From positions 1 through 64,000 of the forward strand of contig NZ_CAVK010000141.1 of assembly GCF_000382885.1 (NCBI RefSeq): DNA of 64,000 nt. The letters are read 5' to 3'. This DNA comes from Sphingobium indicum BiD32 (GTDB lineage: Bacteria > Pseudomonadota > Alphaproteobacteria > Sphingomonadales > Sphingomonadaceae). The notes beneath the pieces are model-generated. The model was not told the DNA's origin. It saw nothing but the letters and a program-made list of their open reading frames with translations, and did no database searches. Position numbers and translations under genes: made by a program. This document shows, in pieces, positions 1-7,816 of this stretch. Each line of letters begins with the position of its first letter. The stretch's first letter is position 1.

Positions 1-38
1 CGCGAACGGTCCCCCTCCCCCGCTGGGGGAGGAACCCA
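1..38. repeat. Partial copy of interspersed repeat family A (right end)
   Basis: The first bases of the window match the right-hand end of the repeats at 2690-2806 and 3464-3594: a G/C-rich lead, then a hairpin made of CCCTCCCCC and GGGGGAGG arms. Only the end of the unit lies inside the window. Function is unknown. Confidence 0.6.
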
Positions 39-67
39 TTTAGGCAATATCTCACCACCCTCCGCCA

Positions 68-96
68 TTGACTTCCCCCCCCCATTTGCCTATCGG
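68..96 (+). promoter_or_regulatory. Candidate sigma70-type promoter before rpmH
   Basis: TTGACT at 68-73 is followed after 17 bases by TATCGG at 91-96. The -35 box is good and the -10 box is weak. It lies upstream of a terminator-like hairpin at 113-139, so if real it would drive a transcript that meets a hairpin before rpmH. Inference from sequence only. Confidence 0.3.
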
Positions 97-112
97 ACGC
101 CCCCTGAACATG

Positions 113-139
113 CGGCCGCTGCTTTGGCGGCCCTTTTTT
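113..139 (+). terminator. Hairpin plus T-run upstream of rpmH
   Basis: GGCCGC (113-118) pairs with GCGGCC (127-132) and is followed by a run of six T (134-139). It may end transcription entering from the left, or act as an attenuator in the rpmH leader. Confidence 0.5.
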
Positions 140-179
140 GTCACGCCCGATTCTCTAGTTGTTTTTTGAGGAATGAACG

Positions 180-314
180 ATGAAGCGCACTTTTCAGCCG
201 AGCAATCTGGTTCGGAAGCGCCGTCACGGTTATCGCGCCCGCATGGCGACCCCCGGCGGCCGCAACATCATCCGCGCCCGTCGTGCGCGCGGCCGCAAGA
301 GCCTGAGCGCCTGA
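180..314 (+). CDS. rpmH: Ribosomal protein L34 (bL34)
   Basis: This 44-residue gene encodes the large-subunit protein bL34. The product begins [15 protein letters not shown] and ends with the Arg/Lys-rich GRKSLSA, which is diagnostic for the family, and the length is normal. The ATG at 180 has a GAGG at 168-171. It sits directly before rnpA, the usual bacterial pairing. A second reading frame starting at 173 covers the same bases but is only an upstream extension of rnpA. Confidence 0.97.
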   Translation: MKRTFQPSNLVRKRRHGYRARMATPGGRNIIRARRARGRKSLSA

Positions 315-346
315 TCGAAGGGCCGCCTTCGGCCGCGCCTGCCATT

Positions 347-742
347 ATGGGCAAGCGGGCCGATTTCCTGGCGGCCAATCGCGGCAAGCGCGCACCCATG
401 CCGGGATTCGTCCTGCTGGTGCGTGACCGCGAAGATGGCGATCCGGCGATGCGATTCGGCATCACGGTCACGAAAAAGATTGGCGGCGCCGTCATCCGTA
501 ACCGGATGAAGCGCCGCTTTCGCGTTCTCGCGCGCGAATTGCTGCCGCTGCATGGCTATGCCGGTGCCGATCATGTGCTGATCGGCCGTGACGGCGGCAA
601 GGAACGCGACTTCGCCCTGCTGCGGACCGAGCTGGAAAAGGCGCTACGCAAGATTGCGCGCGCCCCCCAACCCGGCGACGCGCCGCCGCGCAACCACGCG
701 CGGGCCGGTCATGGCCGGGGCAAAGGGACTGGCGGCACATGA
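347..742 (+). CDS. rnpA: Ribonuclease P protein component
   Basis: RnpA is the basic protein subunit of RNase P, which trims 5' leaders from pre-tRNAs together with the rnpB RNA. The 131-residue product starts MGKRADFLAA, contains the RNR box (IRNRMKRRFR, about residues 49-58) and has a Gly/His/Arg-rich tail. I take the ATG at 347 as start because KRADFL normally lies close to the N terminus. An in-frame CTG at 311 overlapping the rpmH stop would give a longer form. The stop overlaps the yidD start as ATGA. Confidence 0.93.
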   Translation: MGKRADFLAANRGKRAPMPGFVLLVRDREDGDPAMRFGITVTKKIGGAVIRNRMKRRFRVLARELLPLHGYAGADHVLIGRDGGKERDFALLRTELEKALRKIARAPQPGDAPPRNHARAGHGRGKGTGGT

Positions 743-951
743 TCGCCCGCATCCTCATCCTCATCGCGCGCTTCTGGCAGATCGGCCCTTCGCGCATCCT
801 GCCCCCTTCCTGCCGCTATGCCCCGTCCTGTTCGGAATATGCGATCCAGGCGGTGCGCAAATATGGCGCGATCAAGGGTAGCTGGTTGGCAGGGAAGCGG
901 CTAATGCGATGCCATCCATGGGGCGGTTCGGGCTATGACCCGGTTCCCTGA
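739..951 (+). CDS. yidD: Membrane protein insertion efficiency factor YidD
   Basis: YidD is a small membrane-associated protein thought to assist YidC in inserting inner-membrane proteins. The 70-residue product carries the family signature: CRYAPSCSEYA in the middle and RLMRCHPWGGSGYDPVP at the C terminus, with the conserved cysteines. Its start overlaps the rnpA stop (ATGA), and yidC follows after 30 bases, the canonical rpmH-rnpA-yidD-yidC order. Confidence 0.96.
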   Translation: MIARILILIARFWQIGPSRILPPSCRYAPSCSEYAIQAVRKYGAIKGSWLAGKRLMRCHPWGGSGYDPVP

Positions 952-981
952 CACAGATATAAGACGGCGGAGCCGAACAAA

Positions 982-2685
982 GTGGACGACAAGAAGAATA
1001 TCATTCTGGCGGTGCTGCTGACCGCAGCGATCCTGTTCGGCTGGCCCTATGTTTCGACCTATTTCTTCCCGGCGGCCAATCCGCCCGCGACGAAGATAGA
1101 GGGTGGCAAGACCACGCCGGTCGCCAACCCCGCAGCGGACCCTGCCGCCGACAGCGTGACCGCGATTCGCGACCGCGCGCTGGTGCTGAAGGAAAGCCCG
1201 CGCATCCCGATCCGCACGCCCAAGCTGGACGGGTCGATCAACCTGAAGGGCGCGCGCATCGATGACATCGTGCTGCCGACCTATAGCGAGACGATCGCCA
1301 AGGATTCGCCCGCCGTGCGGCTCTATAGCCCCGCTGGCACGCAGGACGCCTATTTTGCCGGTTTCGGCTGGCAGGGCGAAGGGCTGAAAACGCCGGGCAA
1401 GGATACGGTCTGGACCGCGCAGGGCAGCGCACTGACCCCGACCAGCCCCGTTACGCTGACATGGAATAATGGCGCGGGCCAGACGTTCGAGATCCGCCTG
1501 TCGGTCGATGAAAATTACATGATTTCCGCCGCGCAGAAGGTGTCGAACAGCGGCACCGGCACGGTCGGCGTAAAGCCCTATGGCTATATCAGCCGCAGCA
1601 GCGTGCCCAAGGACCCCGATACCTGGACCATCCATATCGGCCCGATGGGCGTGTTCAACAACGCGGCCAATTATGACGTGAATTATGCGGATCTGGATGA
1701 AGGTCCGTCCACCCGCGATTTCCAGTCCAAGGGCGGCTGGATCGGCTTCACCGACAAATATTGGCTGTCGGCGCTGGTGCCGGGCAAGGATGCCGATGTC
1801 GCGGCGCAGTTCCGCAAAGGCGCTGGCACGCAATATCAGGCCGATGTCGCGCTGGCGTCCACCATGTTGGCACCGGGCAAGGCCGTCACGCAGACGCAGC
1901 GGCTGTTCGTCGGGGCCAAGGAGGTCAAGACGCTTCAGGCCTATGAACGCGATGGTGTGAAGCTGTTCGACCGCGCGATCGACTGGGGCTGGTTCTACTG
2001 GTTCGAGCAGCCGATCTTTGCGCTGCTGCACTGGCTGTTCGAGACGCTGGGCAATTTCGGCGTGGCGATCATCTGCCTGACCTTCGTGGTGCGCGGCCTG
2101 ATGTTCCCGGTCGCCCAGCGCCAGTTCGCCAGCATGGCGGCGATGCGCGCGGTGCAGCCCAAGATGAAGGCGCTGCAGGAGAAATATAAGGACGACAAGC
2201 CCAAGCTCCAGCAGGAGATGATGGCGCTGTACAAGACGGAGAAGGTCAATCCGCTGGCCGGATGCCTGCCGATCTTCATCCAGATCCCGATCTTCTTCGC
2301 GCTCTACAAGGTGCTGATGCTGACGATCGAAATGCGGCATCAGCCGTTCGTGCTGTGGATCAAGGATCTGTCCGCGCCCGATCCGCTGCATATCCTGAAC
2401 CTGTTTGGCCTGCTGCCCTTCACCCCGCCCGCCTTCCTGGCGATCGGCGTGCTGGCGGTGCTGCTGGGCATTTCGATGTGGTTGCAGTTCAAGCTGAACC
2501 CCGCGCAGATGGACCCGATGCAGCAGCAGATTTTCGCGATCATGCCGTGGATGATGATGTTCATCATGGCGCCGTTCGCGGCGGGCCTGCTGGTTTACTG
2601 GATCACCAACAACTGCCTGTCGATGGCGCAGCAATGGTGGCTGTACCGGCGCCACCCCGTGCTGAGCACGGCGGTCGCGAAGTAG
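982..2685 (+). CDS. yidC: Membrane protein insertase YidC
   Basis: YidC inserts and folds inner-membrane proteins, alone or with SecYEG. The 567-residue product has an N-terminal membrane segment (about residues 7-25), a long periplasmic beta-rich domain, and from about residue 350 the conserved five-helix core including RQFASMAAMRAVQPKMK and NPLAGCLPIFIQIPIFFALY. This is the long Gram-negative form. Start is GTG at 982 with GGAG about 9 bases upstream. Confidence 0.96.
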   Translation: MDDKKNIILAVLLTAAILFGWPYVSTYFFPAANPPATKIEGGKTTPVANPAADPAADSVTAIRDRALVLKESPRIPIRTPKLDGSINLKGARIDDIVLPTYSETIAKDSPAVRLYSPAGTQDAYFAGFGWQGEGLKTPGKDTVWTAQGSALTPTSPVTLTWNNGAGQTFEIRLSVDENYMISAAQKVSNSGTGTVGVKPYGYISRSSVPKDPDTWTIHIGPMGVFNNAANYDVNYADLDEGPSTRDFQSKGGWIGFTDKYWLSALVPGKDADVAAQFRKGAGTQYQADVALASTMLAPGKAVTQTQRLFVGAKEVKTLQAYERDGVKLFDRAIDWGWFYWFEQPIFALLHWLFETLGNFGVAIICLTFVVRGLMFPVAQRQFASMAAMRAVQPKMKALQEKYKDDKPKLQQEMMALYKTEKVNPLAGCLPIFIQIPIFFALYKVLMLTIEMRHQPFVLWIKDLSAPDPLHILNLFGLLPFTPPAFLAIGVLAVLLGISMWLQFKLNPAQMDPMQQQIFAIMPWMMMFIMAPFAAGLLVYWITNNCLSMAQQWWLYRRHPVLSTAVAK

Positions 2686-2689
2686 GTAT

Positions 2690-2806
2690 CATCCCCCCCT
2701 GCAAGGGGAGTTGAAGGCCAGACGGAGGGGTATCGCGCTATCTAGAGGGCGAGACCCCTCCACCACGCCCTTCGGGCGCGGTCCCCCTCCCCCGGTGGGG
2801 GAGGAT
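2690..2806. repeat. Interspersed repeat family A, full copy between yidC and yihA
   Basis: The unit contains GGCCAGACGGAGGGGT, a central segment GCTATC..GAGGG, the complement ACCCCTCC, and a terminal hairpin CCCTCCCCC/GGGGGAGG. The copy at 3464-3594 shares the same order of blocks in the same orientation. The spacing resembles dispersed palindromic elements of sphingomonad intergenic regions; no coding potential was seen. Confidence 0.75.
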
Positions 2807-2813
2807 TTGAAAG

Positions 2814-3461
2814 GTGAACGACATGGACTCCCCTGACCTGACCGAAGAAGCGCGCAAGGTTTTTTCCGGGCCGATCACCTTCCTCAAATCCGCGCCGACG
2901 CTGGAATATCTGCCCGACATGGCGGTCAATGAAGTCGCCTTTGCGGGACGCTCCAATGTCGGCAAATCATCGCTGCTCAATGCGCTGACCAACCGCAACA
3001 ATCTGGCGCGCACGTCCAACACGCCGGGGCGGACGCAGGAGCTGAACTTCTTTGAAGTGGGGGAACCGCTCCGCTTCCGCCTCGTCGACATGCCCGGCTA
3101 TGGCTATGCCAAGGCACCCAAGGATGTGGTGCGCAAATGGAAATTCCTGGTGAACGACTATCTGCGCGGGCGCGCGGCATTGAAGCGCGCACTGGTGCTG
3201 ATCGACAGCCGCCATGGCATCAAGGAGGTCGACACCGACATGCTGGACATGCTGGACGGCGCGGCGGTCAGCTATCGCATCATCCTGACCAAGGCGGACA
3301 AGATCAAGGCAAGCGAACTGGCAGCCGTGACCGAACAGACCGCGCTGGCGATCCGCAAGCGTCCCGCAGCCCACCCCGACATCATCGCCACGTCGAGCGA
3401 GAAGGGCATGGGCCTGCCCGAACTGCGGACGGCAGTGCTGGAAGCGGTGACGATCGGTTGA
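2814..3461 (+). CDS. yihA: Ribosome biogenesis GTPase YihA/YsxC
   Basis: This Era-like GTPase (EngB) takes part in assembly of the large ribosomal subunit. The 215-residue product shows the P-loop GRSNVGKSSLLNAL (about residues 46-59), TPGRTQ switch I, DMPGYGYA (G3) and TKAD (G4). Start may be the GTG at 2814 (GAGG 9 bases upstream) or the ATG at 2823; the difference is three residues. Repeat copies lie on both sides, separating it from yidC. Confidence 0.95.
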   Translation: MNDMDSPDLTEEARKVFSGPITFLKSAPTLEYLPDMAVNEVAFAGRSNVGKSSLLNALTNRNNLARTSNTPGRTQELNFFEVGEPLRFRLVDMPGYGYAKAPKDVVRKWKFLVNDYLRGRAALKRALVLIDSRHGIKEVDTDMLDMLDGAAVSYRIILTKADKIKASELAAVTEQTALAIRKRPAAHPDIIATSSEKGMGLPELRTAVLEAVTIG

Positions 3462-3463
3462 AA

Positions 3464-3594
3464 ATCCTCCCCTTTAAGGGAAGGTGGATGGCCCCAGGCC
3501 AGACGGAGGGGTGTCGTGCTATCGAGAGGGTGATACCCCTCCGTCAGGGCTACGCCCTGCCACCTCCCCCCACAGGGGGAGGAACCATATTGTG
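3464..3594. repeat. Interspersed repeat family A, copy between yihA and the YjdM homolog
   Basis: Same block order as the 2690-2806 copy: TCCTCCCC lead, GGCCAGACGGAGGGGT, GCTATCGAGAGGGTGAT, ACCCCTCC, a short CAGGGC/GCCCTG hairpin, and the terminal CCTCCCCC/GGGGGAGG hairpin. The hairpin ends 16 bases before the next start codon, so its GGGGAGGA could supply a ribosome binding site. Confidence 0.75.
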
Positions 3595-3610
3595 CGTTGA
3601 GGAACCGACC

Positions 3611-3913
3611 ATGGCTGACGACGATTATGTCTATGACGAAGCGACCGGCGAATGGATCAGCGCTGCCGACGCCACCGCCAACAGCGCTGCTACCGACACG
3701 GTCGAAGTGCGCGATTCGGTGGGTAACCTGCTGGCCGATGGCGACCAGGTAACGCTGATCAAGGATCTGACGGTCAAGGGCGCGGGCCAGACGTTGAAGC
3801 GCGGGACGCTGATCAAGTCGATCCGGCTGACCGGTGACGCGCAGGAAATCGACTGCAAGTTTGACGGGATCAAGGGACTGGTGCTGCGCGCCGAGTTCGT
3901 CCGCAAGCGGTGA
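3611..3913 (+). CDS. YjdM/PhnA-family protein lacking the zinc ribbon
   Basis: The C-terminal 70 residues match the YjdM (formerly PhnA) domain: VEVRDSVGNLLADGDQVTLI and DLTVKGAGQTLKRGT and IDCKFDGIKGLVLRAEFVRK. E. coli YjdM has an N-terminal four-cysteine zinc ribbon; here the equivalent stretch is YVYDEATGEWISA with no cysteine, so metal binding there is lost. The only cysteine is in IDCK. True function of the family is unclear; a role in phosphonate use is historical naming. The stop overlaps the next start (GTGA). Confidence 0.85.
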   Translation: MADDDYVYDEATGEWISAADATANSAATDTVEVRDSVGNLLADGDQVTLIKDLTVKGAGQTLKRGTLIKSIRLTGDAQEIDCKFDGIKGLVLRAEFVRKR

Positions 3914-4314
3914 TCGAGAGCCACACCCGGCGGGTCGCGCGGTGGGTGCTGGCACTGGCTTATCTGGCTGCGGGGGTGGCGCATCTGCGATCGCCCGGCG
4001 GCTTCATTGCGATCACGCCGGGCTGGGTTCCCTTCCCTGCCACGGTGATTTTCCTGACGGGTCTGGCGGAGATAGCCGGCGCGGCCGGGCTGATGGTGCC
4101 GCGCCTGCGCAAGGCGGCGGGTGTTGGACTTGCGCTCTATGCTCTGTGCGTGTGGCCTGCCAATATCAACCATTCTTTCAATGACATAGCGATTGGCGGT
4201 ACCCATCTGGGCTGGACCTATCATGGCCCGCGTCTGGCGTTGCAGCCGGTTATCATCTGGTGGGCCTTATGGGCGGCCCATGTCATCGACTGGCCCTTTG
4301 CCCGACGGCATTAG
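3910..4314 (+). CDS. DoxX-like membrane protein
   Basis: The 134-residue product has four hydrophobic segments (roughly residues 8-25, 45-62, 70-88, 112-128) and resembles DoxX/DoxD-like small membrane proteins, with the motif GLAEIAGAAGLMVPRLRKAAG. The family is linked to redox-related membrane functions in other organisms, but the role here is not known. GTG start overlaps the stop of the YjdM-like gene, which implies co-transcription. Confidence 0.75.
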   Translation: MIESHTRRVARWVLALAYLAAGVAHLRSPGGFIAITPGWVPFPATVIFLTGLAEIAGAAGLMVPRLRKAAGVGLALYALCVWPANINHSFNDIAIGGTHLGWTYHGPRLALQPVIIWWALWAAHVIDWPFARRH

Positions 4315-4381
4315 CCAGAGATTGTCTTTCCGGTCCAGCGCCCTACTGTACGCCCTTTCCTACAGATGAGCGTGAGAGAGC

Positions 4382-6433
4382 ATGATGACCCGGCATCTTC
4401 CCTGGATAGCGATCGCTATGATCGGCGCTGTGGCGCTGGGCGTTGTCGCGGTGTCGCGGGGCGAGGCGGTCAATGCGCTGTGGATCGTGGTGGCGGCGGT
4501 CAGCTGCTTTCTGGTCGCCTATCGCTATTATGCCCTGTTCATCGCGACCAGGGTGATGCGGCTCGACCCGTCGCGGCCAACCCCGGCGCTGCGCCGCGCC
4601 GATGGGCTGGACTATGTCGCGACCGACCGGACCGTGCTGTTCGGCCATCATTTCGCCGCCATTGCGGGCGCGGGGCCGCTGGTCGGCCCGGTGCTGGCGG
4701 CGCAGATGGGCTATCTGCCCGGCACATTGTGGATCATCGTCGGCGTCGTGCTGGCGGGCGCGGTGCAGGATTTCATGATCCTGTTCATTTCCATGCGCCG
4801 CGACGGCAAGTCGCTGGGCGAACTGATCCGCATGGAAATGGGGCAATGGGCCGGGACCATCGCGCTGTTCGGTGCCTTCATGATCATGGTCATCATCCTT
4901 GCCGTACTGGCGCTGATCGTGGTCAAGGCGCTGGCCGAAAGTCCCTGGGGCATGTTCACGGTCGCCGCGACCGTGCCGCTGGCGATGATCATGGGAGCGT
5001 ACACCCGCTGGATCAGGCCGGGGCGGATTGGCGAAGTGTCCTTGCTGGGGCTGGTCGGCTTGCTGGCTGCGATCGTCTATGGGCAGGCGGTGGCGGCATC
5101 GCCCTTCTGGGGACCGCTATTCACCTTCACACCGCTCACCCTGTGCTGGATATTGATCGGCTATGGCGCTGTGGCTTCGGTGCTGCCGGTGTGGCTGCTG
5201 CTGGCCCCGCGCGACTATTTGTCGACCTTCCTCAAGATCGGGGCGATCGCGGCGCTGGCAGTCGGCATCGTCATCATGGCGCCGCCGCTCAAAATGCCAG
5301 CGCTGACCCAGTTCGTCGATGGCGGCGGGCCGGTATGGGCCGGTGGACTGTTCCCGTTCCTGTTCATCACCATCGCCTGCGGCGCGGTGTCGGGTTTCCA
5401 TGCGCTGATTTCGAGCGGCACCACGCCCAAGCTGATCGCCAGCGAAGCCCATGCCCCGGTGATCGGCTATGGCGCGATGCTGATGGAAGCGTTCGTGGCG
5501 ATCATGGCGCTGGTCGGCGCGTCGATCCTCGACCCCGGCATCTATTTCACGATGAACAGCCCCGCCGCGCTGATCGGCACCGATGCGGCCAGCGCGTCCG
5601 CCGCCGTCACCGCCATGGGCTTTCCGATTTCGCCAGACCTCATCACCCAGACCGCCAAGGATGTAGGCGAACATAGCATCATCAGCCGCGCGGGCGGCGC
5701 ACCGACGCTGGCGGTGGCGATGGCGGAGATATTCAGCCATGTCGTCGGCGGCCCGGCGATGAAGGCCTTCTGGTATCATTTCGCGATATTGTTCGAGGCT
5801 TTGTTCATCCTGACGGCGGTGGACGCAGGGACGCGCGCCGGGCGCTTCATGTTGCAGGATCTGATCGCACTGGCCGTGCCAAGCTTCAAGGAGAGCAAGA
5901 GCCATATGCCGGGCATCGTCGCCACCGCGCTGACGGTCGCGGCCTGGGGCTTTTTCCTGCATCAGGGGGTCACCGATCCGCTCGGCGGGGTGAATACGCT
6001 GTGGCCGGTGTTCGGCATTTCCAACCAGATGCTGGCCGCGATCGCGCTGATGCTGGGGACAGCGGTGTTGTTCCGCATGAAGCGCGACCGCTATGCGTGG
6101 GTTACGATGATCCCGACCGCCTGGCTGCTGGTCTGCACCTTGTCGGCGGGGTGGCTCAAACTGTTTTCGGCCGATGCCAAGCTTGGTTTCCTGGCCCATG
6201 CCGCGAAATTCAGCGCTGCGGCAGACGCGGGCACTGTGCTGGCCCCGGCCAAGTCCATGGCGGAAATGGAGCGCATCATCTTCAACGACCGGGTCGATGC
6301 AGCGCTGGTCGCGCTGTTCCTGTCGGTAGTGCTGGCCCTGCTGGTCTTTACCATCCGCACCTGCATCGCCGCCCGGAGAATCGCAGCGCCGACGGCGCGC
6401 GAAATTCCGGCGCAACTGGTGCCTGCCGAATGA
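4382..6433 (+). CDS. cstA: CstA-family carbon starvation / peptide-pyruvate transporter
   Basis: CstA proteins are large inner-membrane transporters induced by carbon limitation; E. coli members import peptides or pyruvate. The 683-residue product has many membrane helices and the conserved N-terminal block DRTVLFGHHFAAIAGAGPL (about residues 80-98), plus GFHALISSGTTPK near the middle. The length is normal. The stop overlaps the ybdD-type gene by ATGA, and the CstA-YbdD pairing supports the assignment. Confidence 0.94.
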   Translation: MMTRHLPWIAIAMIGAVALGVVAVSRGEAVNALWIVVAAVSCFLVAYRYYALFIATRVMRLDPSRPTPALRRADGLDYVATDRTVLFGHHFAAIAGAGPLVGPVLAAQMGYLPGTLWIIVGVVLAGAVQDFMILFISMRRDGKSLGELIRMEMGQWAGTIALFGAFMIMVIILAVLALIVVKALAESPWGMFTVAATVPLAMIMGAYTRWIRPGRIGEVSLLGLVGLLAAIVYGQAVAASPFWGPLFTFTPLTLCWILIGYGAVASVLPVWLLLAPRDYLSTFLKIGAIAALAVGIVIMAPPLKMPALTQFVDGGGPVWAGGLFPFLFITIACGAVSGFHALISSGTTPKLIASEAHAPVIGYGAMLMEAFVAIMALVGASILDPGIYFTMNSPAALIGTDAASASAAVTAMGFPISPDLITQTAKDVGEHSIISRAGGAPTLAVAMAEIFSHVVGGPAMKAFWYHFAILFEALFILTAVDAGTRAGRFMLQDLIALAVPSFKESKSHMPGIVATALTVAAWGFFLHQGVTDPLGGVNTLWPVFGISNQMLAAIALMLGTAVLFRMKRDRYAWVTMIPTAWLLVCTLSAGWLKLFSADAKLGFLAHAAKFSAAADAGTVLAPAKSMAEMERIIFNDRVDAALVALFLSVVLALLVFTIRTCIAARRIAAPTAREIPAQLVPAE

Positions 6434-6615
6434 GCGGGTTTCTGGCGACGTTGCGGCAGACCGCACGGCTGATGGTCGGGATGCCCGACTATGACGCCTA
6501 TTTGCGGCATATGCTGCTCCATCATCCCGACCAGCCCGCGATGGACCGGACGCAGTTTTTTCGTGATCGGCAGGAAGCGCGCTATGGCGGCAAAAATGGC
6601 GGAAAATGCTGCTGA
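6430..6615 (+). CDS. YbdD/YjiX family small protein
   Basis: The 61-residue product has the family features: MVGMPDYDAYLRHMLLHHPDQPAMDRTQFFRDRQ region, acidic/basic alternation, and a Cys-Cys C terminus. These small proteins are regularly encoded right after cstA or btsT and are thought to support the transporter. Translation starts at an ATG overlapping the cstA stop, which indicates translational coupling. Confidence 0.9.
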   Translation: MSGFLATLRQTARLMVGMPDYDAYLRHMLLHHPDQPAMDRTQFFRDRQEARYGGKNGGKCC

Positions 6616-6786
6616 TGCGGGTAATATTGCAGCTGTAAAATATCAATTTGGGACAGAAAATTACGGATTTGTCGCATAACGGGATTGATCTGTGCGGTCA
6701 TCTTGGTAGTGGGCAGCGTCCTTTTTGCCCGACAGCGTGAGGGATGTGCCCCCTGCCCCATCCCTTGCGGCAGGGGACAGTTCATT

Positions 6787-7704
6787 TCAGCGCCTGGCGT
6801 TGAACCCTGCGACCATCCCTGCCGTAATCGACAGCGCGATTTCCGCCGCGCCGATCGCGCCGATATCCAGCCCCGCCGGGCCGTCGATTCGCGCCAGATC
6901 GTCGGCATCGAAGCCCTTCGCCGCCAATCGCTCCAATCGCGCGGCATGGCTCTTGCGTGATCCCAGCGCAGCAACATAGCCGGTCGGGGCGCGCAGCGCG
7001 GCCTCCAGCGCCGGATCGTCAATCTTTATGTCATGGCTGAGCGTCACGATGGCGGTCGATTCGCCGGGGAAGCGCGCGGCGATCGCTTCATCGGGCCAGC
7101 GATCGTCCAGTTCGACGCCAGGGAAGCGTTCGGCGGTCAGAAATCGCCCGCGCGGGTCGATCACCACCGGGGTCACGCCGATCGCCTGCGCCAGCGGGAC
7201 CAGCGACTGGGCGATCTGGACTGCGCCGACGATCAGCAGGCGGCGCGGCGGGTCATAGCGGTTGAGGAAATCGCCCGCCTCCGCCTGTTCGCGCGTGATC
7301 CCGCTGGTCAGGTCGGTCGCCAGCGTCAGCGCCCGTCCCCGCGCGCTGGCTGCCTCGATGCGGTCGAACAGGTCCGGGGCAAAACCACCCTCCCCCACCG
7401 GCTGGACGAGGACGGCGATTTCCCCGCCGCAGGGCAGGCCGACCTCCCACGCATCGCCATCGGCCACGCCATAGGTGGCGACATGCGCCTCCCGCCCCGC
7501 AATCACTTCGGCTGCGCGATGCAGCACATCGCTTTCGACGCAGCCGCCCGAAATACTGCCTTCAAAGCGCCCGTCCTGATGTACGATCATATGGCTGCCG
7601 CGCGGGCGCGGGGCTGAACCCCAGGTCGATACCACCGTCGCCAGCGCCAGCTTTGCGCCACGCCACTCCACAGCCTTGCGGATCACCGCGCCATTATCGT
7701 TCAA
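6787..7704 (-). CDS. XdhC/CoxI family protein
   Basis: XdhC-type proteins help insert or sulfurate the molybdenum cofactor of xanthine-dehydrogenase-family enzymes. The 305-residue product has the N-terminal XdhC_CoxI block (TVVSTWGSAPRPRGSHM, SISGGCVESDV, GLPCGGEI) and a C-terminal Rossmann-like half (LLIVGAVQIAQSL, YVAALGSRKSHAARL). The start is an unusual TTG at 7704, supported by AAGGAG 8 bases upstream. No molybdoenzyme large subunit lies in the window. Confidence 0.88.
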   Translation of the reverse strand: MNDNGAVIRKAVEWRGAKLALATVVSTWGSAPRPRGSHMIVHQDGRFEGSISGGCVESDVLHRAAEVIAGREAHVATYGVADGDAWEVGLPCGGEIAVLVQPVGEGGFAPDLFDRIEAASARGRALTLATDLTSGITREQAEAGDFLNRYDPPRRLLIVGAVQIAQSLVPLAQAIGVTPVVIDPRGRFLTAERFPGVELDDRWPDEAIAARFPGESTAIVTLSHDIKIDDPALEAALRAPTGYVAALGSRKSHAARLERLAAKGFDADDLARIDGPAGLDIGAIGAAEIALSITAGMVAGFNARR

Positions 7705-7723
7705 ATCGGGACTCCTTTGGCGC

Positions 7724-7798
7724 CTAGTGGATTGATTTTGACATTTGCATCCCCTGGCGGCTGGGATGGGTCTGCAAATGTCAAAATCGGACCACTAG
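7724..7798. repeat. Long inverted repeat (family B), 26-bp arms
   Basis: The left arm 7724-7749 (CTAGTGG...GACATTTGCA) and right arm 7773-7798 (TGCAAATGTC...CCACTAG) are reverse complements except for three adjacent positions, with a 23-base loop. The unit lies between the divergent xdhC-like gene and the end of the S24 repressor gene. It looks like a mobile palindromic element rather than a terminator. Confidence 0.85.
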
Positions 7799-7816
7799 AT
7801 AGGAACGCCCCTCGCG

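Noticed and set aside
173-346. Long reading frame starting before rpmH and continuing into rnpA
   Set aside because: It covers rpmH in another frame. The L34 protein is unmistakable, and RnpA homology starts only near 347.
901-2655. 584-residue reading frame antisense to yidC
   Set aside because: High-GC shadow: His/Arg/Gln-rich composition without domains, fully overlapping a certain gene.
6750-6776. Hairpin CCCCTGCC/GGCAGGGG between ybdD-type gene and xdhC-like gene
   Set aside because: The stem is clear but there is no T-run on either strand, so I do not call it a terminator.
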